A stretch of 64,000 bases of DNA, from contig JBBDHG010000426.1 in assembly GCA_037951165.1 (NCBI GenBank), positions 186,001-250,000 of the forward strand, read 5' to 3'. Of this stretch, positions 45,281 through 56,329 are shown in pieces. The stretch comes from Lophius americanus (lineage: Eukaryota; Chordata; Actinopteri; Lophiiformes; Lophiidae). Both the position numbers and the translations under genes were made by a program. Positions within the stretch are counted from its first letter, which is position 1, and the number at the start of each line of letters is the position of its first letter. The notes below the pieces were generated by a model, which had not been told where the DNA came from, searched no databases, and saw only the letters and a program-made list of their open reading frames with translations.

Positions 45281-45320
45281 AATGCAGTAAATGCAGTAAA
45301 TGCAGTAAATGCAGTAAATG
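45281..45320. repeat. 9-bp tandem repeat (aatgcagta)
   Basis: aatgcagta repeated at about 45281, 45290, 45299 and 45308, ending ccagg. Confidence 0.9.
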
Positions 45321-45679
45321 CCAGGAGAGTAGATGGACGCTGAATGAATACTTACGTATCAAACAATAAGTTAACGGAACTGTTATCCATCCATAACTTT
45401 AAATCTGACTTTTCCGGACAACCAAGCAGAAGAAAAGAAAACATTTCTATCATAAAACAAAAGTGTGACTCCGGAGTACGACACCGATGAAAGGACCAGG
45501 AGTGTTTGGACCGCAGCAGGCGGCCGTGGTTCTGATTAAAACGTCATTAAATGTAATTATGAAATCAGGCTCTTCTCGCTGAGTCTCTTTATTGGCCGTG
45601 GACTTTGGACCGCATTAAAGAGACTCTCTGGGGAATTAGCGCCTGTTTTTAACTGGGGATGTAAATGAATAAAAGATGA

Positions 45680-45681
<2 letters not shown>
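45321..45681. other. Non-coding stretch
   Basis: No recognised feature. Confidence 0.4.

Positions 45682-45750
<69 letters not shown>
45682..45750. repeat. AC dinucleotide repeat
   Basis: About 34 uninterrupted ac units. Likely a highly polymorphic marker. The VCVCVC/HTHTHT frames are artefacts. Confidence 0.98.
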
Positions 45751-45753
<3 letters not shown>

Positions 45754-46222
45754 ATGGGCTTTCTCTTTAAACCAGACCTTCATCATCAGACGTATGCAGG
45801 GATTAAAAGCCAGAATCAGGACGGACCACGAGGACAGGCAGTAGATCTGGGAGGAACAGCAGGAATTCCTTTCAAACATTAAATAAGATTCTACAGATAG
45901 AATTAATTCTACAAGTTTCTATATTTCTAAATTCTGCGGAGACTCCTCACTATCTCCCCCTAAAAAAAAAGTTTTCTTATGGAATCATCAATTAAAAACT
46001 TATTATTTTCCTATTTTAGACCCCTTTAGAGACCTTTGTTTGAGCAAGAACTGGATTGATTTAGTCTCTTTCTTTGAAATCTCTTTCAAAACAAAAACAA
46101 AACAAAAAAATAAACTCAACTGAAAACTTTTTTCATTGTTATTACTTCAAAAAAAGCAAATACAAAAAAATAGTAAATAAATATTTGTTTATTAAAGGCG
46201 CACAGAGAGGACACGTATTACA
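45751..46222. other. Non-coding stretch
   Basis: AT-rich from about 45880, with A runs. No gene recognised. Confidence 0.4.
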
Positions 46223-46355
46223 CACTGTAAAAAGAGATTTTAAAGGGATTTTAAAATAATTAATTCCACTGGTGACTATTAAAGTAAGTATTTATATCTT
46301 AAACCAGCTGATGTCATATATTTGAGTTTAGCCCAAAAAAACATTTTTTACAGTG
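46223..46355. mobile_element. MITE-like element (CACTGTAAAAA ends)
   Basis: Begins CACTGTAAAAAG and ends TTTTTTACAGTG, an 11-base inverted repeat pair over 133 bases, flanked by ca on each side. Another similar end, tttttttacagcgta, lies near 46501, so a longer composite is possible. No coding capacity. Confidence 0.65.
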
Positions 46356-47527
46356 CATGATTAGCCTCCAATCAGCATAAAAGCCCATTTCAAATCTGTG
46401 TCCCTCACATATTTTCTACTTAAATGACATAACCAATAACACTTAATTCAATTGTGTGTCACTAGTGAGCAACTTATTTTTCTTTCCTTTGTTTTTTTTT
46501 TTACAGCGTACACTGGATTTCCCATCATTACCATAGCCACAAATCCAAACCAGACCCCAGGGTCTCCGGTTTCACTCCACGGTTTCTATGTGACACCGCC
46601 CTGCACATGAGGGTTGACCCCCTCACACCTCCGCCGGGCTATCTGTGTCGTATTAAACCCGGGCCAGAACCTTTCAAAGCCTCGTAAAGTTTTAACGAGC
46701 CTCGCTCACAGGTGGTAGGGAGACGGACGGCGAGACATTCCTGTCTGATGAAAACGTCCACGGATAAACGTCAGGATGTCTCCGCGGTCGATGCCACGGG
46801 GTCAGACGCGGACCTCATACTGGAGATGATATACGATATGTCCGCTCTGCCCCGGCTTCCCACAGACCCGGAGATGGTTTCATCGGTCGGCCCGCGCCGT
46901 AAAAACCGCCGGTGGACTTTTATTTACCTCGGCTGAAGAGAGAGAACCCGGTCTTCCCTTCATGCAGGCTGTCGAGGGATTTGATTTATTTGTAGTAACG
47001 TTTTCTCCTGGCAATCCTGGAGCTGTGGAACGTTAGCGCCGTGTAAAGTTTTTTAAGGGACGGTAAATAGAGTTGAAGGAAGTCCAATCAGCAATTTACT
47101 GAGTTTTGATTATTTCTGTTCTCCTTTTATTTTATCGGATACTTAGACTTCCTGTTTTTTAATTTAAAGTTCTTTATAATGAGATGTGTTTTATTTTGTC
47201 ACAGGGTGGATGTTTTAAACCCGCCGATGAACACTAGCCTCCGGCTAACTCTGCTACGATGCTACAAACGCTAACGTTCATGTATGTTTTCCCTCATCAA
47301 CAAAAGTACAAATAAATAAATCCTCAAATGTGATGTTCTGATTCACCTTAAAAACCTTTAAGGCTCTTGAACGGAAAGAAAAGAAGAAAAAAAAAAGGAA
47401 ATTTACCATAAAATTATAAATTTTAAGAAAGTTTGAGTCTAAAAAAAAACAATCTGACGTATAAAAGTATTTCATAATGAAACTTTCTATTTCATGTAAA
47501 ATAGTCAAGTCAGAAATATTGAAAACC
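46356..47527. other. Non-coding stretch
   Basis: Unique-looking sequence with AT-rich 47270-47520. The frame at 46712-46936 has no known domain. Confidence 0.4.
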
Positions 47528-47737
47528 TACAAATACACACATACAAATACATAAATACAAACTTACAAATACTCACATACAAATACTCACATACAAATAC
47601 TCACATACAAATACATACATACAAATACATACATACAAATATACACATACAAATACTCACGTACAAATATACACATACAAATACACACATACAAATACTC
47701 ACATACAAATACTCACATACAAATACTCACATACACG
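47528..47737. repeat. Imperfect tandem repeat of acatacaaatactc
   Basis: Units acaaatactcacat and acaaatacatacat, 14 bases long, with occasional acacacat or gtac changes, repeat for about 210 bases. It resembles a degraded ACAT microsatellite. Confidence 0.9.
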
Positions 47738-48649
47738 TATACAGCAATGACATCATAATTAAAATAAAAGCATTATAAGAAGATCCATAGTTATAAAAAC
47801 AGGAAGTCAATTTATCGTCTTTCTGCTACTTCATCCTAAGACCCTGAAAAGTACTTTCGTCAGAGTCCGTGTCCAGTTTGTCCTCCACAGAAGACGGTCC
47901 AGACCCTGAAGCACTTAACCCAGACTAAGTACTGAATATTTTTAAAGAAGAGACTTTAAAAAAAATTTAAAAAATGTTTTCTGGGCCTTTTTTTCCTTTC
48001 ACACAAAATCAAACATTTTCTGGTGAGAATGCACCTTTTTGAAGAGATGAAGATGTACGACTGTCGGATGAAGGTCAGCGCTCCGGTCGGTGGTCCTTTG
48101 GTTTGGTCCGGCAGCATTGATATTTTGAAACTGGAGAAAAATGTTCTTTCCTGTTCAAGGACAGAACTGATGGCCCGAGCTTTTGTCCTCGATCAAACGG
48201 CTACAAGCCCGCCTCTCTAAACTCCCGCCGGAGTCAGGATGCGAGCGGTTCTGTTGTTGTTGGTTGTTGGACGCGGCGGCGCTCGGACAAAGCCGCTCGG
48301 ATCGCAACAAAAGACGGTCTGAGGGGATTATTCATGAGCCGGCTGAGGTTTCAGAGGACGGCAGACGTATCATCACTCTGGTCACACACACCGACCGTTC
48401 AAGGTCTGTGCTGGACGTCCGAGATGTTCCAGCTCCGAGACGGCGGCGGAGGTAGTAACAGAGGAGAAACACACATCTACGTAAACACGAGACGGGAAGG
48501 CGGTGACGTTTTCGACGGCTCGATACGCTTGCAGCTCCCAACCGTGAATCCTAGAAGCGACAGGCGGCTGACTCAGAAGAAGACAAATTGAGTGAAGATG
48601 TCTTCAAGTTTGAGGGGACAGCATGACGTGATGAACTGATTATTTCTCA
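47738..48649. other. Non-coding stretch
   Basis: No recognised feature. Frames at 48183-48455 and 48334-48591 show no known domain. Confidence 0.4.
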
Positions 48650-48800
48650 GGCTGTTGGGTCTTTTTGGGCTCTTACCTTTAGGGGTCACCACAGAAGAAG
48701 GTCTTCTTTCTCTGTTACACCAACCCAACTGCATGTCCTCTCTCGCCACATCCGTAAACCTCTTTTTTGGAAGTCCACATGGGAGAAATCCCTCCTCCTC
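48650..48800 (-). pseudogene. RTE-like LINE C-terminal fragment
   Basis: On the minus strand GLPKKRFTDVAREDMQL matches the GRPKRRFMDVVREDM region near the C-terminus of a fish RTE-like non-LTR element. Just after it a frameshift turns the expected GVTEEDA into GWCNRERR. + strand text: gcatgtcctctctcgccaca then tccgtaaacctctttt. About 50 residues survive. Confidence 0.65.
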
Positions 48801-49259
48801 CTTCAATCCTATCCTATTTAAAAGGATATTTATCAATCAATACTGTCCATGTAGGAGAAGCCTCCATCTTTCTTTTACCCCCACCTGCCCGACGTCTTGT
48901 TGTTGTTTGTCTTGTTTCCTAAATGCTGTCGTCTTGTTTCCAGTTTTTTCTCGTTTTTTTTCCTCTCCATTTGATGCATCGGTGAAGCGGCCAAATGCAA
49001 TTTGTCCGACTCGGAACACCGATAGGCTTGATGGATCGAGAGGCAGAATCGATCCGCGTCTGTGATTGTAATACCCAAAGAGTTTGGGCGACCCAAATGA
49101 GCCTCTGAGCGGTAAAGTGGGTCAGATCAGGGAGATGTGGTCACATGAAAAGCAACAAAATCATGACAAATTAGCGTCTTAGACTACAAAACGGGCCGAA
49201 TATGTTCTGACCTTCTACAGCCTGAATGAGTAACTTATCAAAATTATAGCCCTCTGGTC
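48801..49259. other. Non-coding stretch
   Basis: No recognised feature. Confidence 0.4.
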
Positions 49260-49560
49260 GTCATTCATTTATATTCTGCATGGTTAATGCAGTTTTTATT
49301 GATCCTGTCTCTGCTGCAGGAAATAGACACAGCCCGCCGACACATTTCCCATAACCTGCATGTATTTGTTGCTGAATTTGTTGCGTGTACTCGTCTGCAC
49401 GAGTAAATCTGTGTGATTTGCCGTAGGGCCTAGAGAAAGGATTTACAAAAGCTGACAATTGCGGGCTTAGACAAGCCTGGCTTATCGATTTTCATTATCT
49501 GGTTTCATTGCCGTCGCATGAAATCCACGTTAATGCCATCAGAGCTCATCAGCGTTGGCC
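49260..49560. promoter_or_regulatory. Candidate conserved non-coding element
   Basis: Repeat-free, high-complexity sequence with balanced composition (catggttaatgcagttttta; cctgcatgtatttgttgctg; gctgacaattgcgggctta; tcgattttcattatctgg). No convincing frame. It is bounded on the right by a GT repeat. This is judged by texture only. Confidence 0.25.
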
Positions 49561-49615
49561 GACTAGGTTGCTCCGGAACGAAGAAAAACTGCGGCAACAA
49601 GAAAGAGACAACTGA

Positions 49616-49620
49616 GTGTG

Positions 49621-49682
<62 letters not shown>
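49616..49682. repeat. GT dinucleotide repeat
   Basis: About 33 gt units with one gcgt interruption near 49626. Confidence 0.97.
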
Positions 49683-49687
<5 letters not shown>

Positions 49688-50279
49688 TAACACAGTGGGC
49701 CTTAACATGTATTAAAGGAATGTTCAAAGATAATTTTAATGGCTACCTCAAAATATCGCCTGTCATTAGTGGATACATACGCAGCAAATTTTGACTAAAC
49801 CAGGCCGATGGTTCTGATTAGGACTAGTTGGTACAATCCTATGAGGAACATACTGAGATGAGAGTGGCGCTGATGCTGTACCCCGATGTAGAAGTGGGGG
49901 TCATTGTGGGAGGGGTGCGCTGTTGAATATCAAATAATGTGGAATATCAGATTCAGTTTTAAGTCAGAGGAATCCAGGTTTGATTCAGTGGCTTCATAAA
50001 GTCCTAAATCTCAGGATCATCAGTTTTATGACTCAGCCAATTGGGTTTAATCTTTATCCTAATAAGCTATACTTGTATTAAACTGCTTTTACTGTGTTAT
50101 AACATTTATATCATCACCGAAATGGGATCTTTACTGGTTTAATAAACTCCTGGTTAGCCTTCAATCGTTATCCCAGGAATTAATATCCAGGGATTTTGGT
50201 AGGAATTTATATTTTGAAAAAATATTGTTGTTTGTAAAAAAAAAAAATGACTAAGAAAAAAGATATTTTTCCTTAAGTC
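49683..50279. other. Non-coding stretch with a family X scrap
   Basis: gcaaattttgactaaaccag then gccgatggttctg (49782-49815) resembles a reverse family X core (caaatttggactaaatcggaccaatggtt). The rest shows nothing recognisable. Confidence 0.4.
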
Positions 50280-50480
50280 AATTCATCTGCAACGAATTTG
50301 GACTAAATCGGACCAACAGGACTTTATAGCCTAAAAATGTTTATAAATAAAGACATAATAAACTGACCTTTGCAAAAATCGAACCAGTTCTTCCTCGCAC
50401 TTACGTCTTTGGGGTATAACATTTTAAAATATTCCATGAAATTGGTTTTGAAGATCCCATCACCCCGACTTTTCGGAGAC
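50280..50480 (-). repeat. Dispersed family X copy (reverse)
   Basis: gaatttggactaaatcggac then caacagg, and cgaaccagttcttcctcgca then cttacgtctttggggt, ending near gaaattggttttgaagatc. Reverse orientation and moderately diverged. Confidence 0.65.
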
Positions 50481-50597
50481 GTACATATTGAGAATTACTG
50501 CCTCATGTAGTTTTTTATTAGTATTTAACTAGTTACAATGGAAAATGTGATTTAATTTCAATGTCGGTTAATATTTTTAATCCTTTACAAACAAGGA
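50481..50597. other. Non-coding spacer
   Basis: Short AT-rich spacer. Confidence 0.35.
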
Positions 50598-50766
50598 GGG
50601 GACCCCGGGAAAGACCCTGCTGGAGTTATTCTGATATCTGATCTGGCCTGGGAACGCTTCAGGTTCTGAGCTGGAGAGAGTTGCTGGTGAGTTGGACACC
50701 TGGAACGCCCTTCTCGGCTTGCTGCCATGGCGACTAAACCCTGGATAAGAAAGAAGACGAAAATGG
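50598..50766 (+). pseudogene. Rex3 (RTE) 3' fragment
   Basis: gggaccccgggaaagaccct, gatctggcctgggaacgctt, gctggagagagttgctggtg then agttggacacctggaacgcc and gcttgctgcc..ggataag..aaaatgg match the end of Rex3 ORF (RGRPRTRW..Y.SHLAWERL..ELE.VAGE..VWN.LL.LLP, then the ggataagcgg..aatgg tail). It is broken by small changes. Confidence 0.75.
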
Positions 50767-51180
50767 CTACTGATTGAAATGTAGGAGGAAATAGAGATTT
50801 TTGAGGTTCCTGCCAAATCATTACAACACATGGCCTTCAAAAGAGCATCTTCAGAATCATAGATCTCCAAATCAATAAGCTCCTTTCCTCCTGGTAACAG
50901 TTACAATCTTATCAACCCCCAGCGTTGGTTACCGTGAAGAAATATCATCGTTTTCTAAAACTTTCGACCCTGAATTTCACTGTAATGTACTTAAACATGA
51001 TTTAAATCTAATCTGAGCTTCTAATAGTTATTTTTTCTGTAATCTAATCTTTCCATCTCTATGAGATCTATTCCATTATCACCCAACGCTGCTCCAAACG
51101 ACATGCTCCATTTTGGGCTAGCGATAAAATCTCTAGAAGGGAAGAGATCAGAAAAGCAAACAGATTCAATAAAAGCTTAA
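50767..51180. other. Non-coding stretch
   Basis: No recognised feature. Confidence 0.4.
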
Positions 51181-51435
51181 AGGTGCAGTGCGTCAAATGT
51201 GGGGCTGTCCTTTAATATTCAGGACTATATTTCTTCTTAATCTTTGTACGGTAGATTACAATCACAGCGACAGAAAGATGGCGAAGAAACGCTCCGCCTC
51301 TAAGAACCCTAAGAAGAAGAAGATGAAGAAGATGTTGCTGGATTCCAGTTTTGCGCAAGGACTTCCGCGCTGGGTGGCGTCGTGCCCCAAGTGGACTCCT
51401 TTAATAGGCGCCACGATGACCATGCTGATGTGCCT
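51181..51435. other. Open frame with lysine-rich run, likely repeat-derived
   Basis: The + frame 51188-51460 contains MAKKRSASKNPKKKKMKKML. It ends in the reverse family X terminal phrase, so it is probably part of the repeat flank rather than a gene. It opens with taaaggtgcagtgcgtcaaa, which resembles the start of a common fish repeat. No domain recognised. Confidence 0.35.
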
Positions 51436-51568
51436 GAAAAAACCCCAATCCCCTGTGTAGTACAAGCAACCACCCGCATTGAATTCCTCAAATTAAATAT
51501 GAAGTTATGTCAGAAAAACAGTTGTTTGCGCAAAAAGGCCCCGTCTGGTGAGTAACACGTGAATTCTT
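51436..51568 (-). repeat. Dispersed family X piece (reverse)
   Basis: Reverse terminal phrase ccccaatcccctgtgtagta then caagcaa, cctcaaattaaatatgaag, cagaaaaacag and gtctggtgagtaacacgtga. It abuts a forward copy starting at 51573, forming an inverted pair. Confidence 0.6.
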
Positions 51569-51572
51569 AGAG

Positions 51573-51828
51573 TTTCGCGATAACTCAAACTGTTTCACAG
51601 ATAATTATCATATTATGTGCCCATATAGACCTCAGTATGAGGAAGAAGTGGATTGATTTTGGGAAAGATTGGTTCTTTATTCCCGAAACTAGGGGGGAAA
51701 ATATCTCCAAAACCTTTGGGGCCATAATTTCTCAACCGATTTAGTCCAAATGTATTCTACATGAATTTGCTCCGTGAGATCTATGTTGTATACGTTATAT
51801 ATTTCCTCAATAGTTCATCATTCAGGCA
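51573..51828 (+). repeat. Dispersed family X copy (forward), 5' part
   Basis: tttcgcgataactcaaactg, atgaggaagaagtggattga then ttttggg, aaactaggggggaaaatatc, cataatttctcaaccgattt then agtccaaatgtattctacat, and ttcctcaatagttcatcatt. The copy is interrupted at about 51830 by a Rex3 fragment and resumes near 52116. Confidence 0.7.
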
Positions 51829-51829
51829 C

Positions 51830-52112
51830 AGGGGGGAGTCGTCCCGTCGTTGTGGAACCTTTGAGTTGAAAGGAGCAAGTTGAAGTGGGTCAGACATCGA
51901 ACTAGGATGCCTCCAGGAGACCGTTGGAGGTTTTTCAGGGCATGTCCGACTGGGAAGAGACCCCCGAGGTAGACCCAGAACTTTACTGTAGGTACTGTAT
52001 TTCCTCAGGATGAGCTGGAGAGTGTTGCTATGGAGAGGGATATCTGAGAAACAAACCCCTTCTGAGGCTGCTGCCCCCGGATTAGCGGAAAAAAATGGAT
52101 TGATGAATGGAT
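51830..52112 (+). pseudogene. Rex3 (RTE) 3' fragment nested in family X
   Basis: gaaaggagcaagttgaagtg, ctaggatgcctccaggagac then cgttggagg, gggcatgtccgactgggaag then agacccccgaggtagaccca, gctggagagtgttgctatgg and ggctgctgcccccggattag then cgg..aatggattgatgaatgg. This is the last roughly 90 codons of Rex3 plus its 3' tail, 5'-truncated as is usual for LINEs. Several frame breaks. Confidence 0.8.
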
Positions 52113-52115
52113 CGG

Positions 52116-52335
52116 TAGAGTCGTTTACAAGTTTTTTATAAGGAACTTCTTAACTATTTGAGCTATTTAGTCCAAATCTGGTGACTAGGTATCGCCTCTA
52201 TTCGGTCTGTTAAATTTGATATTTTATGATTAACATTTGACATTTACTTCACATTTTCTTTGAGGAGTTCAATCGAGGAATTTGCTTGTACCACGCAGGA
52301 GATTGGGGACTCCTCCCTGGCTTCCAGCGACGACA
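52116..52335 (+). repeat. Dispersed family X copy (forward), 3' part
   Basis: Resumes with aggaacttcttaactatttg then agctatttagtccaaatctg, ttacttcacattttctttga and ends gaatttgcttgtaccacgca then ggagattggggact. This completes the copy split by Rex3. Confidence 0.7.
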
Positions 52336-53189
52336 GCTTTGACCTAGTTCCTCACACGATCCCGGTTCTTTCCCCAGCTCTCGCTCATGAATCATTATCA
52401 CCTCCCAGCTTTGAATTTGTGAGGTCAAGCGAAAAAACCGACACTAACAGGCGGAGGAAGATGTAGAAACGGAGAGATTTGCCTAAAATCATCTCCAACT
52501 TTTCCCGTCTTTACTTTCGACTGTCTTTATTTGGCGGTTCTGTCTTGTTTAGTTCTGACTGCCAGGCTCCGGAGGCTTGTTCTCGCTCTGCGTGCACATA
52601 AAAAATATTCCTCATGAAAGCTCATCTTCCTGAGAGCAATTTGACTAGCTAGCGTTAAAAAAAAAAGAAAAAAAAAGAAGCAAAGCCAGAAGCGTATATA
52701 GTGTGTGCCAAAGCCTATTAGACATGGTTTCAGAATCTGACACTGTAAAACTTTGGGTGGGATTGCTTAAAAGCTCCACTGTAAAAAGATATTACTTTTC
52801 CCTTGTCAAATGGCAAATAAAGCCCGGTTAATCTCGCTAAAGCTTGTTCTGGCCAAAGGGAAAGATGTATAAACAAATCTATGACGAATGACCTAGATGT
52901 TTTTGAGGAAATTAAATTTAAACCACAAATGCTCTTCCTCGTGAAAAACCAAGGGCGAGGCAGCAACCCCGCAACCGCAAGACATATGCCATGAGTTCTC
53001 TGCTCCCCTTTTTTTCTTCATTATCGCTCCCAAAGTATGCGGCCTAGCATAAACACCACCCCCTGTTTGGGGAAGGTCACGTATATCTGATGGTACAGGA
53101 GGAACCATGGAAGTCCGAGCTGCGGTGCCGACCGTTCGTGAGATAAGGGATTTGTTGAAATTGCACCGGATCAAGAGGATTTGAGGTGG
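52336..53189. other. Non-coding stretch
   Basis: Contains two small cactgtaaaa phrases at 52740-52790 and an A-rich patch near 52655. No gene recognised. Confidence 0.4.
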
Positions 53190-54235
53190 GAACATGATGG
53201 ATAGAACCTTGGAGAGGCTGTGTTTGTATTATCAGCTCAGTCCCAACTGTATCGTTGTATGAAACCCCATTTGTCATGACTTTTACTTGAAGCCACACCA
53301 CTGGCACGACCGTCCGTCCACCACTCCGGTCCAGACTCTAATACCTCTACAAATATCGGAGGGATTGCGTCGCCACGCCGGGGTCACGTAGTTTCGGGTT
53401 TCTAAGCTTTGGTTGCCCATAAAATTCATTACTCTTGGTTTTCAGGCAAACAGGGAAATATGTTGAGGATTAAAGTGCGAACAAGATGGATGGAGTCAGG
53501 TTTCCCACTCTAATAGGCGGTGCTAACTCTTTCTTTGTACTTAATGCATCGTTAGCCCACCACGTTGGTCCAGAGTGATGTATCTCAACACCTATTGGAC
53601 GGCACCGCACCCCAGTGTCAAATAGTTTAAGGTTTCCAATCTTTGGTTGCTAGTACATTCCTTATACTAAGTAGTCTCTAGGTTGTCTGGCAAAAGGGAA
53701 GATTCAAATAGAAACATGATGGATAGAGCCGGGCTAACTATCGTTTGAGTCTATGCTAACATTTTCAATGTATTGAACCCAATTTTTCATTTCTATGGAT
53801 TTAAGGAATGTAAGTTTTGTAACGTCTTACATCGTTAGCCCACTAAAACCGCTTTGGCCCAGAGTGAACTATCTTAAGAACTATTGGATTGATGGCAACG
53901 GTACCGCAAGCCCGGGTCAGATCAACCAGGGATCCAAGCTTTGGTTGCCTGTTCATTCATTATACTGAGGAGTCTCCTGGTTTTCAGGCAAGAGGTAAAT
54001 AAGTTGGGGATTAAGGTGGAAACATGATGGATAGAGCCAGGATACGCTCTCTAAGAGGCTATGCTAACATATTCCTTGTGTTAAACTCAATTTATCACTA
54101 CTATGACTTTAAGCAAAGTAAGTCTTGCGACTTTGTTCATTGCTAGCCCACCACGTTGGTCCAGAATGAAGTATTTCAACAATTATTGGACAGAACCGCA
54201 ACCCAGTGTCAAATAGTTTAAGGTTTCAGCAGGTC
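53190..54235 (+). repeat. Family Y repeat, tandem units of about 230-310 bp
   Basis: The start phrase aacatgatggatag occurs at 53191, 53713 and 54021, with a changed form at 53480. Spacings are 289, 233 and 308. Each unit has a ttggtccagagtga / tctcaa.a.tattgga phrase, and tatgctaac plus ttaaactcaa. This is the widespread fish repeat with 'ttggtccagagtgaaatatctcaacaactattggatgg'. It is diverged, with no ORF. Confidence 0.7.
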
Positions 54236-54806
54236 CTTGCCACGCCCCTAAATACATTTATCCAGAAAAGAGATTAGTTATGTTTGAATGAAAATGCCAA
54301 AAATGCAGAAAAATCTCTTGGTTTAAAGGTAAATTATAGAAGATCCCTGGCTCCGCCCCCCTCTACCTGCTAATGCACCAACATAGAATGAATTAATCCC
54401 TGACCCTTGTACCATTGTTTCCTACAAACGGAAAAGCTGTTTGTTGCAAAACCCGTAAAAACAGTCAAACAAACAAAAACAGATGAAAAGATAACCTTCC
54501 TTGAAAAAAATGTTCTTCCCGCTTGGACTTGGTTCGTCCCGAAGCTTTTAAGCCCAAAAAAATGAAACCAGCCATACAAACAGTGTTGCGTTTCAATCAA
54601 TAATTGCATCAATCTCGCGACATGCAACCTGCTAATGCAGTAAATGGCTCCCTGGGGCAATAATGGGCTGATTGGCTTTTTACTGCTGCGCCCACATTAG
54701 ACATAATTGTGTCCCCGGAGTCGCCTGGAAAGGCCAAATATTGGGCGTAGCTTAAAATGCGTGCAGCCGTGTGTCTGTGTGTACTTCCTGTGCATATATT
54801 TACCAC
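54236..54806. other. Non-coding stretch
   Basis: No recognised feature. Confidence 0.4.
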
Positions 54807-54858
54807 GATGATGATGATGATGATGATGATGATGGTGATGGTGATGGTGATTATGATC
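54807..54858. repeat. GAT trinucleotide repeat
   Basis: gatgatgat ... then gatggtgatggtgatggtga. About 50 bases. The ITITIII frame on the minus strand is an artefact. Confidence 0.95.
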
Positions 54859-54969
54859 CATGCTCTCCTCCCACCAACTGTTGCAGCTGTGTGCTTACTT
54901 TTTGAATAAAACATTTTTGGCAAAATAACTCTCTTCTCCTGCAGGTCCAAAAGCAGGGCTTCCACCTCT
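54859..54969. other. Non-coding spacer
   Basis: Short spacer. Nothing recognised. Confidence 0.4.
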
Positions 54970-54986
54970 GGGGGGGGGGGGGGGGG
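54970..54986. repeat. Poly-G run (17 bases)
   Basis: Uninterrupted G homopolymer. Confidence 0.9.
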
Positions 54987-55073
54987 AACTGCAGCCTGAT
55001 CCAGAGAAGGACGAAGGACCCAGAGGTTTTCCAGCTGTGGTTTGCTGTGCTGTTATTTGTGTTTGCTGCGCTG

Positions 55074-55108
55074 GCGGAGGAGGAGGAGGTGGAGGAGGAA
55101 GAGGAGGC
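55074..55108. repeat. GGA repeat, imperfect
   Basis: ggcggaggaggaggaggtgg then aggaggaagaggagg. Confidence 0.9.
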
Positions 55109-55360
55109 CGTCACACCAGAGGCTCCTGGCAGCAGGCTGTGGTCAACACAGCCGCCGAAGTTGGAACCCTCGGGTTAAGATGAGGTCAGAGCGACTGAGC
55201 AGAGGCTTTAAACGGAGCTGTCTGGATTTATTTTCATTCTTTCCCATCAGTGATTTTGGAAATTCCTGGACTCCAAATGTAACTAAAGACTCTGAATCAG
55301 CCACATTATTATGTCCCCGAAAAAACCTGGACTATCCGCATATATCGGCCCAGTGATATC
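55109..55360. other. Non-coding stretch
   Basis: No recognised feature. Confidence 0.4.
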
Positions 55361-55765
55361 TGTGATGACTCCAGAACTATTTAATCGATCAGTTTCACAT
55401 TTTGTACCCACATAGACTTCAGTGTGAGGTAGAAATGGATTGATTTTGGGGGGGGCGGTATCTCCAAAGGTTTTTCCAGCCTGTAATTTCTCAACCATTT
55501 GATCGATTTTAGTCCAAATTTGACAAATAAGAATCGATTCAAGGGGATTTATCTTACTTTTATCCTATTTTACTCTAATAGTTCATACTTTACTCACTAG
55601 GGGGAGTATTTTTTTAATGTTTTTTGAATATAACTTTCTAATTTAGTCCAAATTTGGTGCATATGAAGCGGCTGATGAATATCGGTATTTTATCTACCCT
55701 ATTTCACATTTAATTTGAGGCTTTCAATCAATTAACTTTCCTGATTACATCTCATGAGACCAAAG
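55361..55765 (+). repeat. Dispersed family X copy (forward)
   Basis: ttcacattttgtacccacat then agacttcagtgtgaggtaga, atggattgattttgggg, tttctcaaccatttgatcga then ttttagtccaaatttgac, aatagttcatactttactca then ctagggggag, and the second core tttagtccaaatttggtgca then tatgaag. The core occurs twice, about 135 bases apart. Confidence 0.75.
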
Positions 55766-56104
55766 TACAGCAATATTAATAAAAGTAAAGTTTTGTTTTT
55801 TATAAACTTGTTAATTGTGCACTTAGCACAATTATTAATTAGCAAACTGTGAGTAAAAAGCTGAAGGATAAACTTTTTAATGACATTTAAAAGGTTTTGT
55901 CACCATGGTTTCTTATAGGTGAACAAACAGACGACACATATGACAACCTACATCCCATATTAAGGTGAGAGATCTTTCAAAGACTCCAATGGATTAATAC
56001 AAATTAACAGGTTGAGAATAATGTATTTTCTAAAAAACCTAACCAATTAAATCAGGTGGTCCTGAGTTTTTATTTGAATCTGAAACCATCCCTCTTCTTC
56101 CTCC
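55766..56104. other. Non-coding stretch
   Basis: AT-rich. No recognised feature. Confidence 0.4.
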
Positions 56105-56250
56105 TCCTCTTTCAATGTCCTCTGCATCCTCCTCTTGCACACCAACCAACTGCATGTCCTCTCTCACCACATCCAGAAACCCTAGCCTTTGGTCATCCCC
56201 TCCTTCTGCTGCCCGGCAGCTCCTTCTCCAGCATCCCTCTACCAATGGAA
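56105..56250 (-). pseudogene. RTE-like LINE C-terminal fragment
   Basis: Minus-strand frame contains LGFLDVVREDMQLVGVQEED then AED, matching RRFMDVVREDMKLVGVTEEDAED in the same fish element as at 48650. Just before it, LLEKELPGSRRR.. is partly recognisable from + text gctgcccggcagctccttct then ccagcatccctctaccaat. Decayed and truncated. Confidence 0.75.
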
Positions 56251-56329
56251 ATCATGGAAATCGATTCCGTAGTGTTTCACGATCCTGCCGACAACTCAAC
56301 AAAGAAATATTTACCTCCTTTGCCGAGTT
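56251..56329. other. Non-coding spacer
   Basis: Short spacer. Nothing recognised. Confidence 0.4.

Noticed and set aside
51188..51460. Lysine-rich 90-residue frame
   Set aside because: Its right end is the family X terminal phrase in reverse, so it is probably repeat-derived.
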